NCBI RefSeq assembly: GCF_003813985.1
Contig: NZ_CP033897.1
Span: 2,108,001 to 2,172,000, forward strand
Direction: 5' to 3'
Source: Corynebacterium gerontici
GTDB lineage: Bacteria > Actinomycetota > Actinomycetes > Mycobacteriales > Mycobacteriaceae
DNA length: 64,000 nucleotides
The notes beneath the pieces are model-generated. The model was not told the DNA's origin. It saw only the letters and a program-made list of their open reading frames with translations, and made no database searches. Position numbers and translations under genes: made by a program. Within the stretch, counting starts at the first letter, position 1; each line of letters starts with the position of its first letter. This document shows, piece by piece, positions 52,194 through 61,821 of this stretch.

Positions 52194-54920
52194 TTAGGCG
52201 TAGCGTCGATAAGCCCAGAACGCGCCTGCTGCTGCGACGAACCCGCCGAGCATGAGGTAAAGGTTGTGGCCGTATCCGCCTGACTTCGGAAGGACGCCAA
52301 CAGCAATTGGAAGCTTGAACACCCAGGCGTCGTTCTCGGAGCTGACGGGCTTGGCTTGGCCACCTTGCTCAGCCGGAACGTTGTAGGAGGCGAGGACGAT
52401 GCCGCGGTCGCCGTGGTACTCGCCTTCAGCGGGCACGATCGGGGCGGAGGCAGTCCAACGGCAGATCAGGGTCGCGTCCTTGGCAAGCGGATTGGTCGGG
52501 GTAATGATCTTCGTGGTGCCCTCATCGCGGAGGGATGCGCCTTCGCAGACGAGACCCGCCATGTTGATTGGCCCCTGCTTGGCACCGGAGTCCTGGTCCA
52601 AGTTGAAGTCATCCAAGCGGAGCTCAGTCAGCGGAGTGGAGCCAGAGTTCTTCACTTCGTAGGTGATCTGAACTTGGTCAGTGCCGCCCATGATCGCGGT
52701 TGCTCCGTCCTTGGTGTTGGCGTCCGCATCGTTGATGCGCTTCTTCAGCTCAACACCGGGAACCGTAGCGCTGACGCAAGCGTCGGACTTCTGCGTATCG
52801 TCATTTGCCTGATCAAACTCAGCGTGGTTGAACAAGCCCTTGGAGGTATTGCCTGGCTCGCAAGTCAAATCATCCTCATTCACAGCGTTGGGATCATTGA
52901 CGGTGTAAGTGACCACGACGCGTGCGGTGCGCTTCTGGCCTGCATCTACTGCGGTGAGATTTTGCTGATATAGCGTCCAGGCACCGCCATCGCCTTGAGT
53001 GAGGGTGATCTGCTGCGCGACCAAGGGGTTAGAGCCCTCGGGGAAAGCAACGACGTTGGTGACGCTTGTGCCCGCAGGTGCCTGCGGCATTTCGCGAATG
53101 ATCGGAGGCTGACCACCGGAGGTGCCAGTGTTGCCGACCTCGATGAGGTACTCAACGTTGATGGTTTGGTTGGGCTCGCCAGTGATCACGCGAGCTTCGC
53201 CATTGCCGAACGGCGTCTTCTTCAGCGCGAACTTGGGTTCACCCTTGGAGTTCTGCACAGTACAGGTCACGCGGTGCTGCTCACCTACGCCGGAGAGGCT
53301 GAAGGCATTGTTTGTTTTGTCACTGGTGACAACGATGCCGGAGCCGGAGCCGTAGAAGATAGGCACGTTGCTACCGTTTTTATCTACAGCGGTGCACTTC
53401 GCCAACGTCTTGTTGCCATTCACGGTCTGCTCGTAGAGTTTGAAACCGTCGCGCTGCGTTTCGGTGACCTTCATGGCACCTACACCGGCAGTGGTTGGGT
53501 AGTGCAAGGTTGCTTTGCCCTGATCATCGGTGGCCACAGTGAAGTTACTCTGAACATTCGAACCGTTCAGCGCCTTATCAGCAACGAACTCGAAGCCAGA
53601 AAGAGGCTGACCGGACTGCACCTTGCCGGTGCTGTCCACGATTTCCTTTTGCAGGTTCACCGTGCCCCAGCAGCCCGAGGTGAGGGCGTCGATTTCGCTC
53701 GTGAGATCTGAAAGATCACGGTTTGCGTCGCTCACCGAAACGCTGATGTTCTGAAGAACTTCCCGGGGCCGGTAATAACGCTTCTGCGCCAAATCTTGCA
53801 ACGAATTCAGGTGCTGAACCTTCCGGGATCCTTCCACGCCGACGAGGACATCAGAGCTGGAAAGGCTGTACCAACTTGTACCCTGCTTCCTCAGCATCTC
53901 CGCCCGATTTGTGGAACGAAAAGCTGCTGGGGGCAGGTAATCCTCCTCGAGGAAATAATCACTCCATCGGCTATTAGTCTCTGGTACAAACATCTGAACT
54001 GTCGAGTCGGTTTGCGCCCACACCGAAAAGATCGACCCGCCAGAATTTTGATAGTTCCGGGCGGCTGAATACGTGTTTGTGAGATCCTCATTAAATGTCT
54101 TCGTCGCTAGGTTTCCGTTTGTCCTATTGGCCATGATCGGCCGACCGTCGCCAACAAGAATCGAAACGTTTGTGCCTTGTGATTGGGCAAGATCGATAGC
54201 AGCGGCATAGTTAGAACCGCCCTCTTTCCAATACTGATCCAGGTTCGCTACGGCATTCAATGCCTGTTGCACTCCGGCAGCATCCAGCGACGTGCGAGGT
54301 AGCGCTACCGTAGCGTCCTTAGCGAAAGGGATGATAGTGAACGAGGAACCAGAATTGGCAAGGTTCTTGATCATTTGATTGGCGGCATCTTTAATGCGCT
54401 GCTTCGCGGCAGAATCACTCGTGGACAAAGAAGTATCAATAAGCAAAGCAAAATCTAGACCACACTGATACCTTGGGTCTGCACCAGCAGTTGCTGCGCG
54501 GGATGAACGGCGTGACACTGTTAAAGTTGGGCGGAATGGGTCACCCTTCACGTCGATTCCAGTAGCTTCCTCAGCCTCAGCACTTTCCGCAGGCGCTTCT
54601 TCAGTAGCCGTTTGCTCCGCAGGTGCCTCATTGTTCGTCTGCTCAGCGGTCGTTTGATCTTCCGCAGGCGCGGCTGCTTCTTCTGAAGCCGCGCTCGCAT
54701 CCTCGGTCACAGCTTGCTGGGCTGCGTCGTTCGTCGCGGATTCACCATCGCTGGTGCCAGCATCTTCGGTTTCGCTTGCCGTTTCCGTTTCCTGCGCGTG
54801 CGCGGGAGTGGGTTCAATCCAGGCGATAGTGGAGATAGCGATGGCCAGCGCGGCAAGGAAAGCGAGCACCGTCTTGATGGTGCCCAGCTTTTTGCTTGCG
54901 GGTTCAGTGGTTACTTGCAA
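52194..54920 (-). CDS. Pilus tip adhesin with von Willebrand A domain, SpaC/SpaF-like
   Basis: 908 residues from TTG at 54920 (SD GAAGG 7 bp upstream); a TTG at 55022 is an in-frame alternative without SD. A signal peptide (about 10-42, to PAHA-QET) is followed by an acidic Glu/Ala/Thr stretch of ~90 residues. A vWA domain then carries the MIDAS motif DTSLS in LDFALLIDTSLSTSD and VSILVGDGRP. Beyond that are CnaB/beta domains with many cysteines. The sorting signal is LPKSG rather than LPxTG, then a hydrophobic helix and YRRYA. First in the pilus operon, it probably binds host ligands at the pilus tip; vWA tip proteins do so in C. diphtheriae. The 5' half is AT-richer. Confidence 0.85.
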   Translation of the reverse strand: MQVTTEPASKKLGTIKTVLAFLAALAIAISTIAWIEPTPAHAQETETASETEDAGTSDGESATNDAAQQAVTEDASAASEEAAAPAEDQTTAEQTNNEAPAEQTATEEAPAESAEAEEATGIDVKGDPFRPTLTVSRRSSRAATAGADPRYQCGLDFALLIDTSLSTSDSAAKQRIKDAANQMIKNLANSGSSFTIIPFAKDATVALPRTSLDAAGVQQALNAVANLDQYWKEGGSNYAAAIDLAQSQGTNVSILVGDGRPIMANRTNGNLATKTFNEDLTNTYSAARNYQNSGGSIFSVWAQTDSTVQMFVPETNSRWSDYFLEEDYLPPAAFRSTNRAEMLRKQGTSWYSLSSSDVLVGVEGSRKVQHLNSLQDLAQKRYYRPREVLQNISVSVSDANRDLSDLTSEIDALTSGCWGTVNLQKEIVDSTGKVQSGQPLSGFEFVADKALNGSNVQSNFTVATDDQGKATLHYPTTAGVGAMKVTETQRDGFKLYEQTVNGNKTLAKCTAVDKNGSNVPIFYGSGSGIVVTSDKTNNAFSLSGVGEQHRVTCTVQNSKGEPKFALKKTPFGNGEARVITGEPNQTINVEYLIEVGNTGTSGGQPPIIREMPQAPAGTSVTNVVAFPEGSNPLVAQQITLTQGDGGAWTLYQQNLTAVDAGQKRTARVVVTYTVNDPNAVNEDDLTCEPGNTSKGLFNHAEFDQANDDTQKSDACVSATVPGVELKKRINDADANTKDGATAIMGGTDQVQITYEVKNSGSTPLTELRLDDFNLDQDSGAKQGPINMAGLVCEGASLRDEGTTKIITPTNPLAKDATLICRWTASAPIVPAEGEYHGDRGIVLASYNVPAEQGGQAKPVSSENDAWVFKLPIAVGVLPKSGGYGHNLYLMLGGFVAAAGAFWAYRRYA

Positions 54921-55022
54921 CGAACTGCCTTCTACGTCGAGCGCGGGACATGGGTGTCCCAACTCCAGTTTTTCTGATCTATCAAATATTCTATCTGACG
55001 TCTTGAACGAATGCGTTACCAA

Positions 55023-55279
55023 GAAGGGTGCTCTAACCTACATTTATAGTTTTTGCCACAAATGTCCTTTGTTGATATTTCCATACCTTCACAGGCAGAT
55101 CGCTTGCAAGTTTTGCAAACCATAAGAAACGGTTAATTCATGTCGCCTGTCACACACCCCTTTACAGGGGTAGACAAAAGTCTGCACAATGGTTGCTTTG
55201 ACCGCCTTCCGTCGAGGTGACGAAACTTCACCCGCCAATCGCACTCCGCCTACCGTCTTGAGAACTAGCATGTATCCGC
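55023..55279. promoter_or_regulatory. Promoter region of the pilus operon and pabAB
   Basis: 257 bp between divergent genes. On the minus strand TATAAA (55048-55043) is a possible -10. A 12-of-19 match to a DtxR box (55023-55041) lies just downstream, too weak to call. Nothing else recognised. Confidence 0.4.
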
Positions 55280-56911
55280 ATGTCTCTTGTTCAGTCGGCG
55301 AAGTCCTTGGTCCAGCGAGGACTCTCCATCGTGATCATCGACAACGGCGACTCCTACACACAGATCCTCGCCTCTGCCTGCGAACGCGCCATCGGCGTCA
55401 ACCCCCGCATACTTTCAGCGCAGCTCACCTCAGCTCTCCCGCCCGCGGACGTCTACGTCATCGGCCCAGGCCCCGGCCACCCACGCGATGCTGGCCCCCT
55501 CGCTTTGAAAGCTCTGCAAAGCACCACACCGGTCGTGGGCATTTGCCTTGGCCATCAACTCATCGCCCACCACTACGGCGCCATCGTCCAACCAGCCGAG
55601 CATCCCAAGCACGGCATGAGCAGCCAAGTGCAGCACGACGGTGGAGACATGTTCACCGGCCTACGCTCTCCCCTGGAAGTCATGCGCTATCACTCCCTCG
55701 ACGTCAGCGATCTCCCCTCCTGCTTAAAGGCGCTCGCCACCGCGGAAGACGGTGGAATTATGGCACTGAGGCACGTCGAAAAGCCGCAATGGGGCCTGCA
55801 ATTTCACCCCGAATCAGTAGGAACCCCAGAAGGCATCACGCTCATGCGCAACGTCCTGCTCCTGGCGCTCAACCTGCGCGAATGGGCCAAACAGCCGTAC
55901 TTCGCCTGGCTCGAATTTGAAGGGCACACCACCATCGCCTGCGGCAGCTCACGCACCGAGGGCGAAACCGTCATCGGCGCCTGCACCTACGAAGCCACCA
56001 ACGGCACCGATGCGGGGCAGTGGCAGGAAGAACAAGCCGTCTGCTTCACCCCAGAAAAAATGGTGCAATTCCCCGGCACCCTGCCAAAGATCCCCGGCAA
56101 ACCCACCGCCCACTCCCAGATACAACTGCGCCACAGTCGCGAGGAATACCGCGAACTCATCGCCCAATGCCAAGCCGCCATCCACCGCGGCGACTCCTAC
56201 GAACTCTGCCTCACCACCTCCGCCAAAGTCACCCTCCACAACCCCGACCCCCTGGAGCTCTACCTGCGCGCACGCGGCGGCGCGATGAACGGTCTGCTCA
56301 TCACCCCAGAAGTCACCCTCATCTCCGCGAGCCCCGAACTCTTCCTGCGCTGCAAAGACGGCGTAGCCACCACCCTGCCCATGAAAGGCACCCGCCCCCG
56401 CGCCGCCGACCCGGAAGCCGACGCCGCCCTGCGCAGCGACCTCGAAAGCAGCGTCAAGGACCGCGCCGAAAACATGATGGTCACCGACGTTCTGCGCAAT
56501 GACCTCACCCGCTCCTGCGACCCCCTCTCGGTGGAAGTCACGCGCCTGTGCGAGGTGGTCAGCTTCCCGCAGTGGCACCAAATGATCTCCGAAATCACCG
56601 GCCGCCTCCGCGTCCCACCACTTGAAGCCCTCCGCCTCGCCTTCCCCGGCGGCTCCATGACGGGCGCACCCAAGCAACGCACCATGGACATTCTCCGCGA
56701 AATTGAGGGCCAGCCTCGTGGCTGGTACTCGGGCGCCATGGGCATCATCCAGGGCAACGACGCCACCTTCTCCATGCTCATCCGCACTGCCGTCCTCCGC
56801 GGCAACACCCTCACCTACGGCGCAGGCGGCGCCATCACCCGTCTCTCCGACCCCGACGAGGAATACGACGAAGTCCTGACCAAACTTTCAGCCCTGCACA
56901 AGATGCTCTAA
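55280..56911 (+). CDS. pabAB: Aminodeoxychorismate synthase, fused PabA-PabB
   Basis: 543 residues. Residues 1-200 are a class I glutaminase: VYVIGPGPGHP, the Cys in GICLGHQLIAHHYG, and the His/Glu in WGLQFHPESVG. Residues ~270-543 are the chorismate-binding domain: LTTSAKVTL, MKGTRPRAADPEAD, NMMVTDVLRNDLTRSCDP, PGGSMTGAPKQRTMDILREIE, YSGAMGIIQGNDATFSMLIRT. The Lys of TGAPK marks PabB/TrpE activity. It makes 4-amino-4-deoxychorismate for folate. Compact compared with other fused PabAB (600-700). Ends one base before pabC. Confidence 0.93.
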   Translation: MSLVQSAKSLVQRGLSIVIIDNGDSYTQILASACERAIGVNPRILSAQLTSALPPADVYVIGPGPGHPRDAGPLALKALQSTTPVVGICLGHQLIAHHYGAIVQPAEHPKHGMSSQVQHDGGDMFTGLRSPLEVMRYHSLDVSDLPSCLKALATAEDGGIMALRHVEKPQWGLQFHPESVGTPEGITLMRNVLLLALNLREWAKQPYFAWLEFEGHTTIACGSSRTEGETVIGACTYEATNGTDAGQWQEEQAVCFTPEKMVQFPGTLPKIPGKPTAHSQIQLRHSREEYRELIAQCQAAIHRGDSYELCLTTSAKVTLHNPDPLELYLRARGGAMNGLLITPEVTLISASPELFLRCKDGVATTLPMKGTRPRAADPEADAALRSDLESSVKDRAENMMVTDVLRNDLTRSCDPLSVEVTRLCEVVSFPQWHQMISEITGRLRVPPLEALRLAFPGGSMTGAPKQRTMDILREIEGQPRGWYSGAMGIIQGNDATFSMLIRTAVLRGNTLTYGAGGAITRLSDPDEEYDEVLTKLSALHKML

Positions 56912-57583
56912 ATGTTCACCTCCTTTTTGCTTATCGACGCCCACGCCCCCGCCCTCACCCGCCACCGCCAGCGCCTCGCTGCCTACGGCCCCCTCGAGCT
57001 TCTCGACATCACCCCGCTGCACACCCCCGGCGCGTGGCACCCCAAAATCGCCTGGGACGGCCAACGCTGGGACATCCAGATGCGTCCCGCACGGCCCCGC
57101 GAGGTGGTCGGCCACATTAATCATGCCGCACATGATCAACGTTGTGCACCCACCACCAAGGGCCCCGACATCCCCTGGCTGGAGTCCACACTCGGCCCCG
57201 GCCGCTCCGAATCGCTCCTGATTGACGCCCACGGCCGCGCCATCGAAAGCACCTACTCCTCATTGATCGCGTTCGAGGGCAGCACCGCCTGGTACTCCAA
57301 CCACACCCGCGCCCTTCCATCCACCACGCTGCCCGGCGCGCTCCAGGTGCTGCGCGATGCGGGATTTAACGTGCGGGATACACCCGGCTTCGAACCCGGG
57401 TGGCTGTGGGGTCGCCCCGCGCTCATGCTCAACGCATTTCATGGCGCCCGCGAAGTGTATTGGGGGCAGCTCGAACAGCAACGCGCCCCCATCAGCGCGG
57501 CGGCGGTGACGGAGGCGCTGTGGATGGGGGCGGAGAACGTCGAAAAGCTTAGGTGTAGTAGCGGCCCAAGAACTCGGCCTTGA
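56912..57583 (+). CDS. pabC: Aminodeoxychorismate lyase, PabC (class IV aminotransferase fold)
   Basis: 223 residues. PLP-Lys in APTTKGPDIPWLEST, the Glu motif in RAIESTYSSLIAFEGS, and a C-terminal LMLNAFHGAREVYWGQL segment in place of the usual LTNSLRG-type ending. Splits aminodeoxychorismate to p-aminobenzoate and pyruvate for folate. Directly follows pabAB. Both ends carry copies of the dispersed motif (56929 and 57538). The last 35 bp overlap convergent tgt. Confidence 0.88.
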   Translation: MFTSFLLIDAHAPALTRHRQRLAAYGPLELLDITPLHTPGAWHPKIAWDGQRWDIQMRPARPREVVGHINHAAHDQRCAPTTKGPDIPWLESTLGPGRSESLLIDAHGRAIESTYSSLIAFEGSTAWYSNHTRALPSTTLPGALQVLRDAGFNVRDTPGFEPGWLWGRPALMLNAFHGAREVYWGQLEQQRAPISAAAVTEALWMGAENVEKLRCSSGPRTRP

Positions 57584-58838
57584 ACTCGGCGTAGGTGCCG
57601 TTATCGATGCTGGCGCGGATATTGTCCACCAGGCGAACCATGAACTCGACGTTGTGCATCGTGCAAAGCGTGCCCGCCAGAAATTCCTTCGCCTTCAGCA
57701 GATGGTGCAGGTAGGCGCGCGAATAATTCTCCGAAACGTAGCCGCCGAACTCCTCATCAACGCCAGAAAAATCGCGCTTAAAACGAGCGTTCTTGAGATT
57801 CAGGCGGCCATCCAGGGTGTACACGCCGCCGCGACGCGCCAAACGGGTCGGCGCCACGCAATCGAAGGTATCCGCACCCGCCTCAATCGCCGTGAAAAGA
57901 TCGTCCGGCTCCGAAATCCCCAACAAGTGACGAGGCATCTCGCGAGGCAACTCATCACACACCCAGCCCACAATCGTGCCCAGGTTCTCCTTCTCCAAAG
58001 CGCCACCGACGCCGAAACCACCAAAACCGCGACGCCCCTCATCCAGAGCCTCCTGGTGTAAATCGAGCAGCCCGCGCGTAGCCTGCCGACGCAAATCCTC
58101 ATACTGCGCGCCCTGCACCACACCCCACAAGGACTGCCGTGGCCGATGCGAACGCTCCCTAGTGAGACGATCATGCTCAATCAAACAACGCCGCGCCCAA
58201 CGATGCGTGCGCGCCACCGAAGACTCCTGATACGCGCGCGTATCCACCAGCGTGGTGAGCTCATCGAAAGCAAACATGATGTCGGCGCCCAGCCCGTGCT
58301 GAATCTGCATACTCACCTCAGGGGTGAAACGATGCCGCGAACCATCAATCACGCTGCGAAAATCCACGCCATCCTCATCCACATGCGCGTAGCGATCCTT
58401 ATGGCGGGCGCGAATGTCCTTCTCATCCCAGCCCTTAGTATCCATCGCCAGCACCTTCTTAAAACCCACGCCAAGGCTCATCACCTGGAATCCACCCGAA
58501 TCCGTGTAGGTGGGTCCATGCCAGTTTTCAAACTTTGCGACGCCACCCGCCTCATCCACCACATCCTGCCCCGGCTGGAGGTACAGGTGGTAGGCATTGG
58601 ACAGGATCGCCTGGGCGCCCGTTTGCCTGATCTGCTCGGGTGTGAGCGTCTTCACCGTGGCCTTCGTTGCGACGGGAATGAACGCGGGAGTTTGGATGTC
58701 CCCGTGCGGCGTGTGAATTACGCCGGTGCGCCCATGCTTGCCGGGCTGCTCTGCCTGGGCCTCGGGCAACTCGGTGCGCAGATCAAAGGAAAGATCCTGG
58801 TCGAGGGCCGGGCTTTGTCCAACTTGGCGATTCTCCAT
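57549..58838 (-). CDS. tgt: Queuine tRNA-ribosyltransferase, lacking the zinc cysteines
   Basis: 429 residues from ATG at 58838. TGT fold: YTDSGGFQVMSLG (catalytic Asp of DSGGFQ), nucleophile region MFAFDELTT, VVQGAQYEDLR, GGFGVGG and FDCVAPTRLARRGGVYT. In bacterial Tgt the C-terminal zinc site is C-x-C-x2-C plus His; here the place reads DEEFGGYVSENYSRAYLHHL, so all three Cys are gone while the His of CTMHNVEF remains. The enzyme exchanges guanine-34 for queuine in tRNA (Asp, Asn, His, Tyr). gluQ and yhhQ 10 kb away complete a salvage set. Confidence 0.92.
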   Translation of the reverse strand: MENRQVGQSPALDQDLSFDLRTELPEAQAEQPGKHGRTGVIHTPHGDIQTPAFIPVATKATVKTLTPEQIRQTGAQAILSNAYHLYLQPGQDVVDEAGGVAKFENWHGPTYTDSGGFQVMSLGVGFKKVLAMDTKGWDEKDIRARHKDRYAHVDEDGVDFRSVIDGSRHRFTPEVSMQIQHGLGADIMFAFDELTTLVDTRAYQESSVARTHRWARRCLIEHDRLTRERSHRPRQSLWGVVQGAQYEDLRRQATRGLLDLHQEALDEGRRGFGGFGVGGALEKENLGTIVGWVCDELPREMPRHLLGISEPDDLFTAIEAGADTFDCVAPTRLARRGGVYTLDGRLNLKNARFKRDFSGVDEEFGGYVSENYSRAYLHHLLKAKEFLAGTLCTMHNVEFMVRLVDNIRASIDNGTYAEFKAEFLGRYYT

Positions 58839-58890
58839 GCCCGCAACCTTAGCGCCTCCCCGCCCGCTCCCCCGCCTCGAACCCCTGCGC

Positions 58891-59037
58891 GAGCACTTTC
58901 CCATGACAATCTGACGCTGACCCCCGCCGCTGGCCATCAACTGACACGGGAAACAGCACCACTCACCCCAACCCGAGCGCTTTCCCATGACAATCCAGCA
59001 CTAACCCCCGCCGCTAGCGACCAACTGCCACGGGAAA
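58891..59037 (+). repeat. Two palindromic repeat elements upstream of tgt
   Basis: Unit 1: TTTCCCATGACAAT (58897) with right arm CACGGGAAA (58945-58953). Unit 2: TTTCCCATGACAAT (58981) with CACGGGAAA (59029-59037). The centres share CCCCCGCCGCT. Spacing is 84 bp. Same consensus as 41830-42218; the right arms have C for T (CACGGG). Confidence 0.8.
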
Positions 59038-59085
59038 CTGCCCAACTCCCTAACCGCGCCCACCAAGACTGGTGAAAAAGAAAAA

Positions 59086-59112
59086 GGAGAGGCAAAGTCC
59101 CTTTGCCTCTCC
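59086..59112 (-). terminator. Terminator of the mmpL gene
   Basis: GGAGAGGCAAAG pairs with CTTTGCCTCTCC (12 bp, loop of 3); on the minus strand it is followed by TTTTTCTTTTTC. Confidence 0.88.
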
Positions 59113-59147
59113 CTCAATCTTCTTTGCGCGGGCGCGTACGCGCCCGC

Positions 59148-61757
59148 CTACGCGTCCATCTTCTCGGCTTCTCTTTCAGCGGCCCTGCGGTCTTCCTGTT
59201 TTGCTTCGAACTCGCGCTCAAGGGCGGTTCCTTCAACGTCGATGCGGGGCAGAATTTTGTCTAGCCATCGTGGCATGTGCCAGGTTCGTCGGCCCATGAG
59301 GAACATTGCGGCTGGGACGAAGGCCATGCGGATGAAGAAGGCGTCGAAAAGAACTCCAGCTCCGAGTGCGAAGCCGAAGATCTTAATAAAGGGCAATGGT
59401 TGTCCAATGAAGGCAACGAACACAGAGATCATGATGAGCGCTGCTGCTGTCACCACTCGGGCGGTCGAGGTGAATCCTTCGACGATCGATTCTTCAATGG
59501 GGTTGTTGCGGGGATCGCCAAGTTCGGTTTGGCTGCCTTCGGGATTGGCGACGTAGTGTTCTCGCATCGCTGACACTAGGAACACCTGGTAATCCATGGC
59601 GAGGCCGAAGCACACGCCGATGAGGAAGATGGGCATGAAGGCGATGATTGGCCCGGGAGTGTTCACCAAATCCCACAGACCTTCCTGCCAGAACAGCACG
59701 GTCACGCCGAAAGCGGCACCGATGGAAAGCAGGAAGCCCACACCAGCGACAATCGGTACCCAGAAGCTTCGGAAAATGACCATGAGCAGCAAAATCGCAA
59801 GGCCAACCACGATGCTCAAATACAGTGGCATCACACCGGCGAGCCTATTGGTGATGTCCTGCTGGATCGGCACGAGCCCGGTGATGCCTGCGCGAACGCC
59901 GGTGGCGTCTTCAACCGCTTGTTCTTTAGTGCGCAGCGTTGAGATCAACTGGTTGGTGGATTCGTCCTCTGGGTTGCTCTCCGGGGTGATGAGCATTTGG
60001 GCACCCAGGCCGTCTTCGGAAAGTCCGATGATCTGAACGTGCTTCACATCAGGCGTGTTGGAATAGTTCTGCACGATGTACTGGAAAGCGGCATTGGCTG
60101 CGGCCTTGTGTACGTCTAATGGGGCTTCTTGCGCTGTCAGTTCCACGGGAGGCTCAGCCGGGGCAGGCTCAGCCGGAGGAACCTCCCCGGCTGGAGCCGG
60201 TTCCCCCTCAACCGGGGGAGCTAGAGGCGCCTCCTCAGCAGGCGGCGCGGGCTCAGCCCCAGGCTCACCTTCAGGCGCGGGCGGCGCCGCTATCGCCGCC
60301 TTCTGTGCCGCTTGCGCCTCTTGGGCACGGATGAGGGGTTGGAGAACGGGGGCGTCGTCAAGCACTTGGTGCGCATCGACGGCCACGAGCATTTGGGCGT
60401 TGATGCCGTCGCCGAAACCCTCGCCTAGCAGGTCAGCGGACTTTCGTTGGGTTGTGTCCACGTTGGATGTGGTGTCGGAGGGCAGTGAGAGGTGCAGGCG
60501 CGTGGCGGGGTAGCTCAGGGCGCCGAGGCCCACGATGCACAAGACGATCACGAGCGCGGGGACGCGGTGAACGAGCTGCACCCAACGCCTGCCCATCGTC
60601 TTATTGGGGGCGGTGCGTACATGCTGGCGACGGCTGCGGCGGGATTTGAAGCCGCGGTCGCCAAGAACGCCCAGCAGCGCGGGCACCAGCGTCAAGGACA
60701 CCAGCACCGCCACCAGCACCGTGAAAGCGGCGGCGAAACCCATGTAGCTGAGGAAGGTGATTCGGGCGACGGCCAGCGCCACCAACGCAATGATCACGGT
60801 GAGGCCCGCGAATGTGACGGCCGAACCAGCCGTGCCCACAGCCATGCCCGCGGCTTCCTGATTGGACATGCGCAGGCGTTCGCGCCGGTAGCGGAACATG
60901 ATGAACAGGGCGTAGTCGATACCCACGGCCAGGCCAATCATGACGGCCAGTGCCGGAGTGGTGTTATTCAGGTCCACGAAACCTGTGGCCAAGGTGATGG
61001 CGAGGGAGCCGATTCCCACGCCCACCACCGCCGTGATCAGTGGCATACCTGCGGCGAGCAAGGAGCCGAAGGTGAACACCAGGATCACCGCCGCAACGGA
61101 GATACCGATGATTTCTGAGGTAGATGAAATCTCGATGGGGTCACCGAAGCCCGGCCCACCGGCCTCCACCTGCAGCCCCTCAGCCCGACCAATGTCGAGC
61201 GCCTGGCTCACCACGTCGCGCTCGGCTTGGGTGACTTCGCCGGGCATGGGTTCGTCGATGGAGAAGGTGGTGTAGCCGATGGTTTCGTCATCGCTGAGCA
61301 GGCGCAGGTTGTGCGCGTCGGCTTTGGCGCTGAGCTCGGGCACCCCATTTTCGGTGAGCTGGTTGTAGACGCCCTGCTCAATCTGGGGGCTGAGCACAGC
61401 GGGGTTGCCGAAGCGTTCGGTGCCGGTGATTTCTTTGAGGTTGTCGCGGATGTAGTTCACCACTTTGTCCATGGCCTCTACGTTCTGCGGCTCGGTGAGC
61501 TTTTGACCTTCGGGCGCTTTGAACACCACGTTCACGCCGGTGCCGCGCAGGGGGTTGCGGGCGTCGGGGAATTGCTCCATGTAGATTTCGGTGGCCTCTT
61601 GGGAGGGCGTGTTCTTGATGGCGAAGTTGTCTACAAACGCTCCGCCCCAGGTCACCGCCGCGCCGCCGATGGCCCCGAGGATCACGAACCACGCCGCGAT
61701 CACCAGCCATTTGGCCTTGAACGACCATGCGCCGATTCGGTACAACAGCTTTGCCAC
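59148..61757 (-). CDS. MmpL-family RND transporter
   Basis: 869 residues, about 12 transmembrane helices in two halves, each with a large external domain. Typical MmpL pieces: AVMIGLAVGIDYALFIMFRYRRE and FLIGVCFGLAMDYQVFLVSAMREHYV with the proton-relay Asp-Tyr pairs. The second external loop carries a long insert of Pro, Glu and Ala (about 440-500). C-terminal tail charged. MmpLs export mycolic-acid-bearing lipids and other envelope lipids; which one cannot be told. Starts VAKLLYRIGAWSF-like at 61757 after AGGAGC. Confidence 0.9.
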   Translation of the reverse strand: MAKLLYRIGAWSFKAKWLVIAAWFVILGAIGGAAVTWGGAFVDNFAIKNTPSQEATEIYMEQFPDARNPLRGTGVNVVFKAPEGQKLTEPQNVEAMDKVVNYIRDNLKEITGTERFGNPAVLSPQIEQGVYNQLTENGVPELSAKADAHNLRLLSDDETIGYTTFSIDEPMPGEVTQAERDVVSQALDIGRAEGLQVEAGGPGFGDPIEISSTSEIIGISVAAVILVFTFGSLLAAGMPLITAVVGVGIGSLAITLATGFVDLNNTTPALAVMIGLAVGIDYALFIMFRYRRERLRMSNQEAAGMAVGTAGSAVTFAGLTVIIALVALAVARITFLSYMGFAAAFTVLVAVLVSLTLVPALLGVLGDRGFKSRRSRRQHVRTAPNKTMGRRWVQLVHRVPALVIVLCIVGLGALSYPATRLHLSLPSDTTSNVDTTQRKSADLLGEGFGDGINAQMLVAVDAHQVLDDAPVLQPLIRAQEAQAAQKAAIAAPPAPEGEPGAEPAPPAEEAPLAPPVEGEPAPAGEVPPAEPAPAEPPVELTAQEAPLDVHKAAANAAFQYIVQNYSNTPDVKHVQIIGLSEDGLGAQMLITPESNPEDESTNQLISTLRTKEQAVEDATGVRAGITGLVPIQQDITNRLAGVMPLYLSIVVGLAILLLMVIFRSFWVPIVAGVGFLLSIGAAFGVTVLFWQEGLWDLVNTPGPIIAFMPIFLIGVCFGLAMDYQVFLVSAMREHYVANPEGSQTELGDPRNNPIEESIVEGFTSTARVVTAAALIMISVFVAFIGQPLPFIKIFGFALGAGVLFDAFFIRMAFVPAAMFLMGRRTWHMPRWLDKILPRIDVEGTALEREFEAKQEDRRAAEREAEKMDA

Positions 61758-61821
61758 GCGCTTGCTCCTTGGTGTGGGGGAAATCGGGGTTTAGCTTATC
61801 CCAGCCCTATGATGTGGCACT

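Noticed and set aside
55023..55041. DtxR box in the pilus promoter
   Set aside because: Only 12 of 19 positions match and the second half is poor; not distinguishable from chance by eye.
58839..58988. Longer N-terminus for tgt
   Set aside because: The extra residues are translated from the palindromic repeats upstream; the family match begins after MENRQVGQ at 58838.
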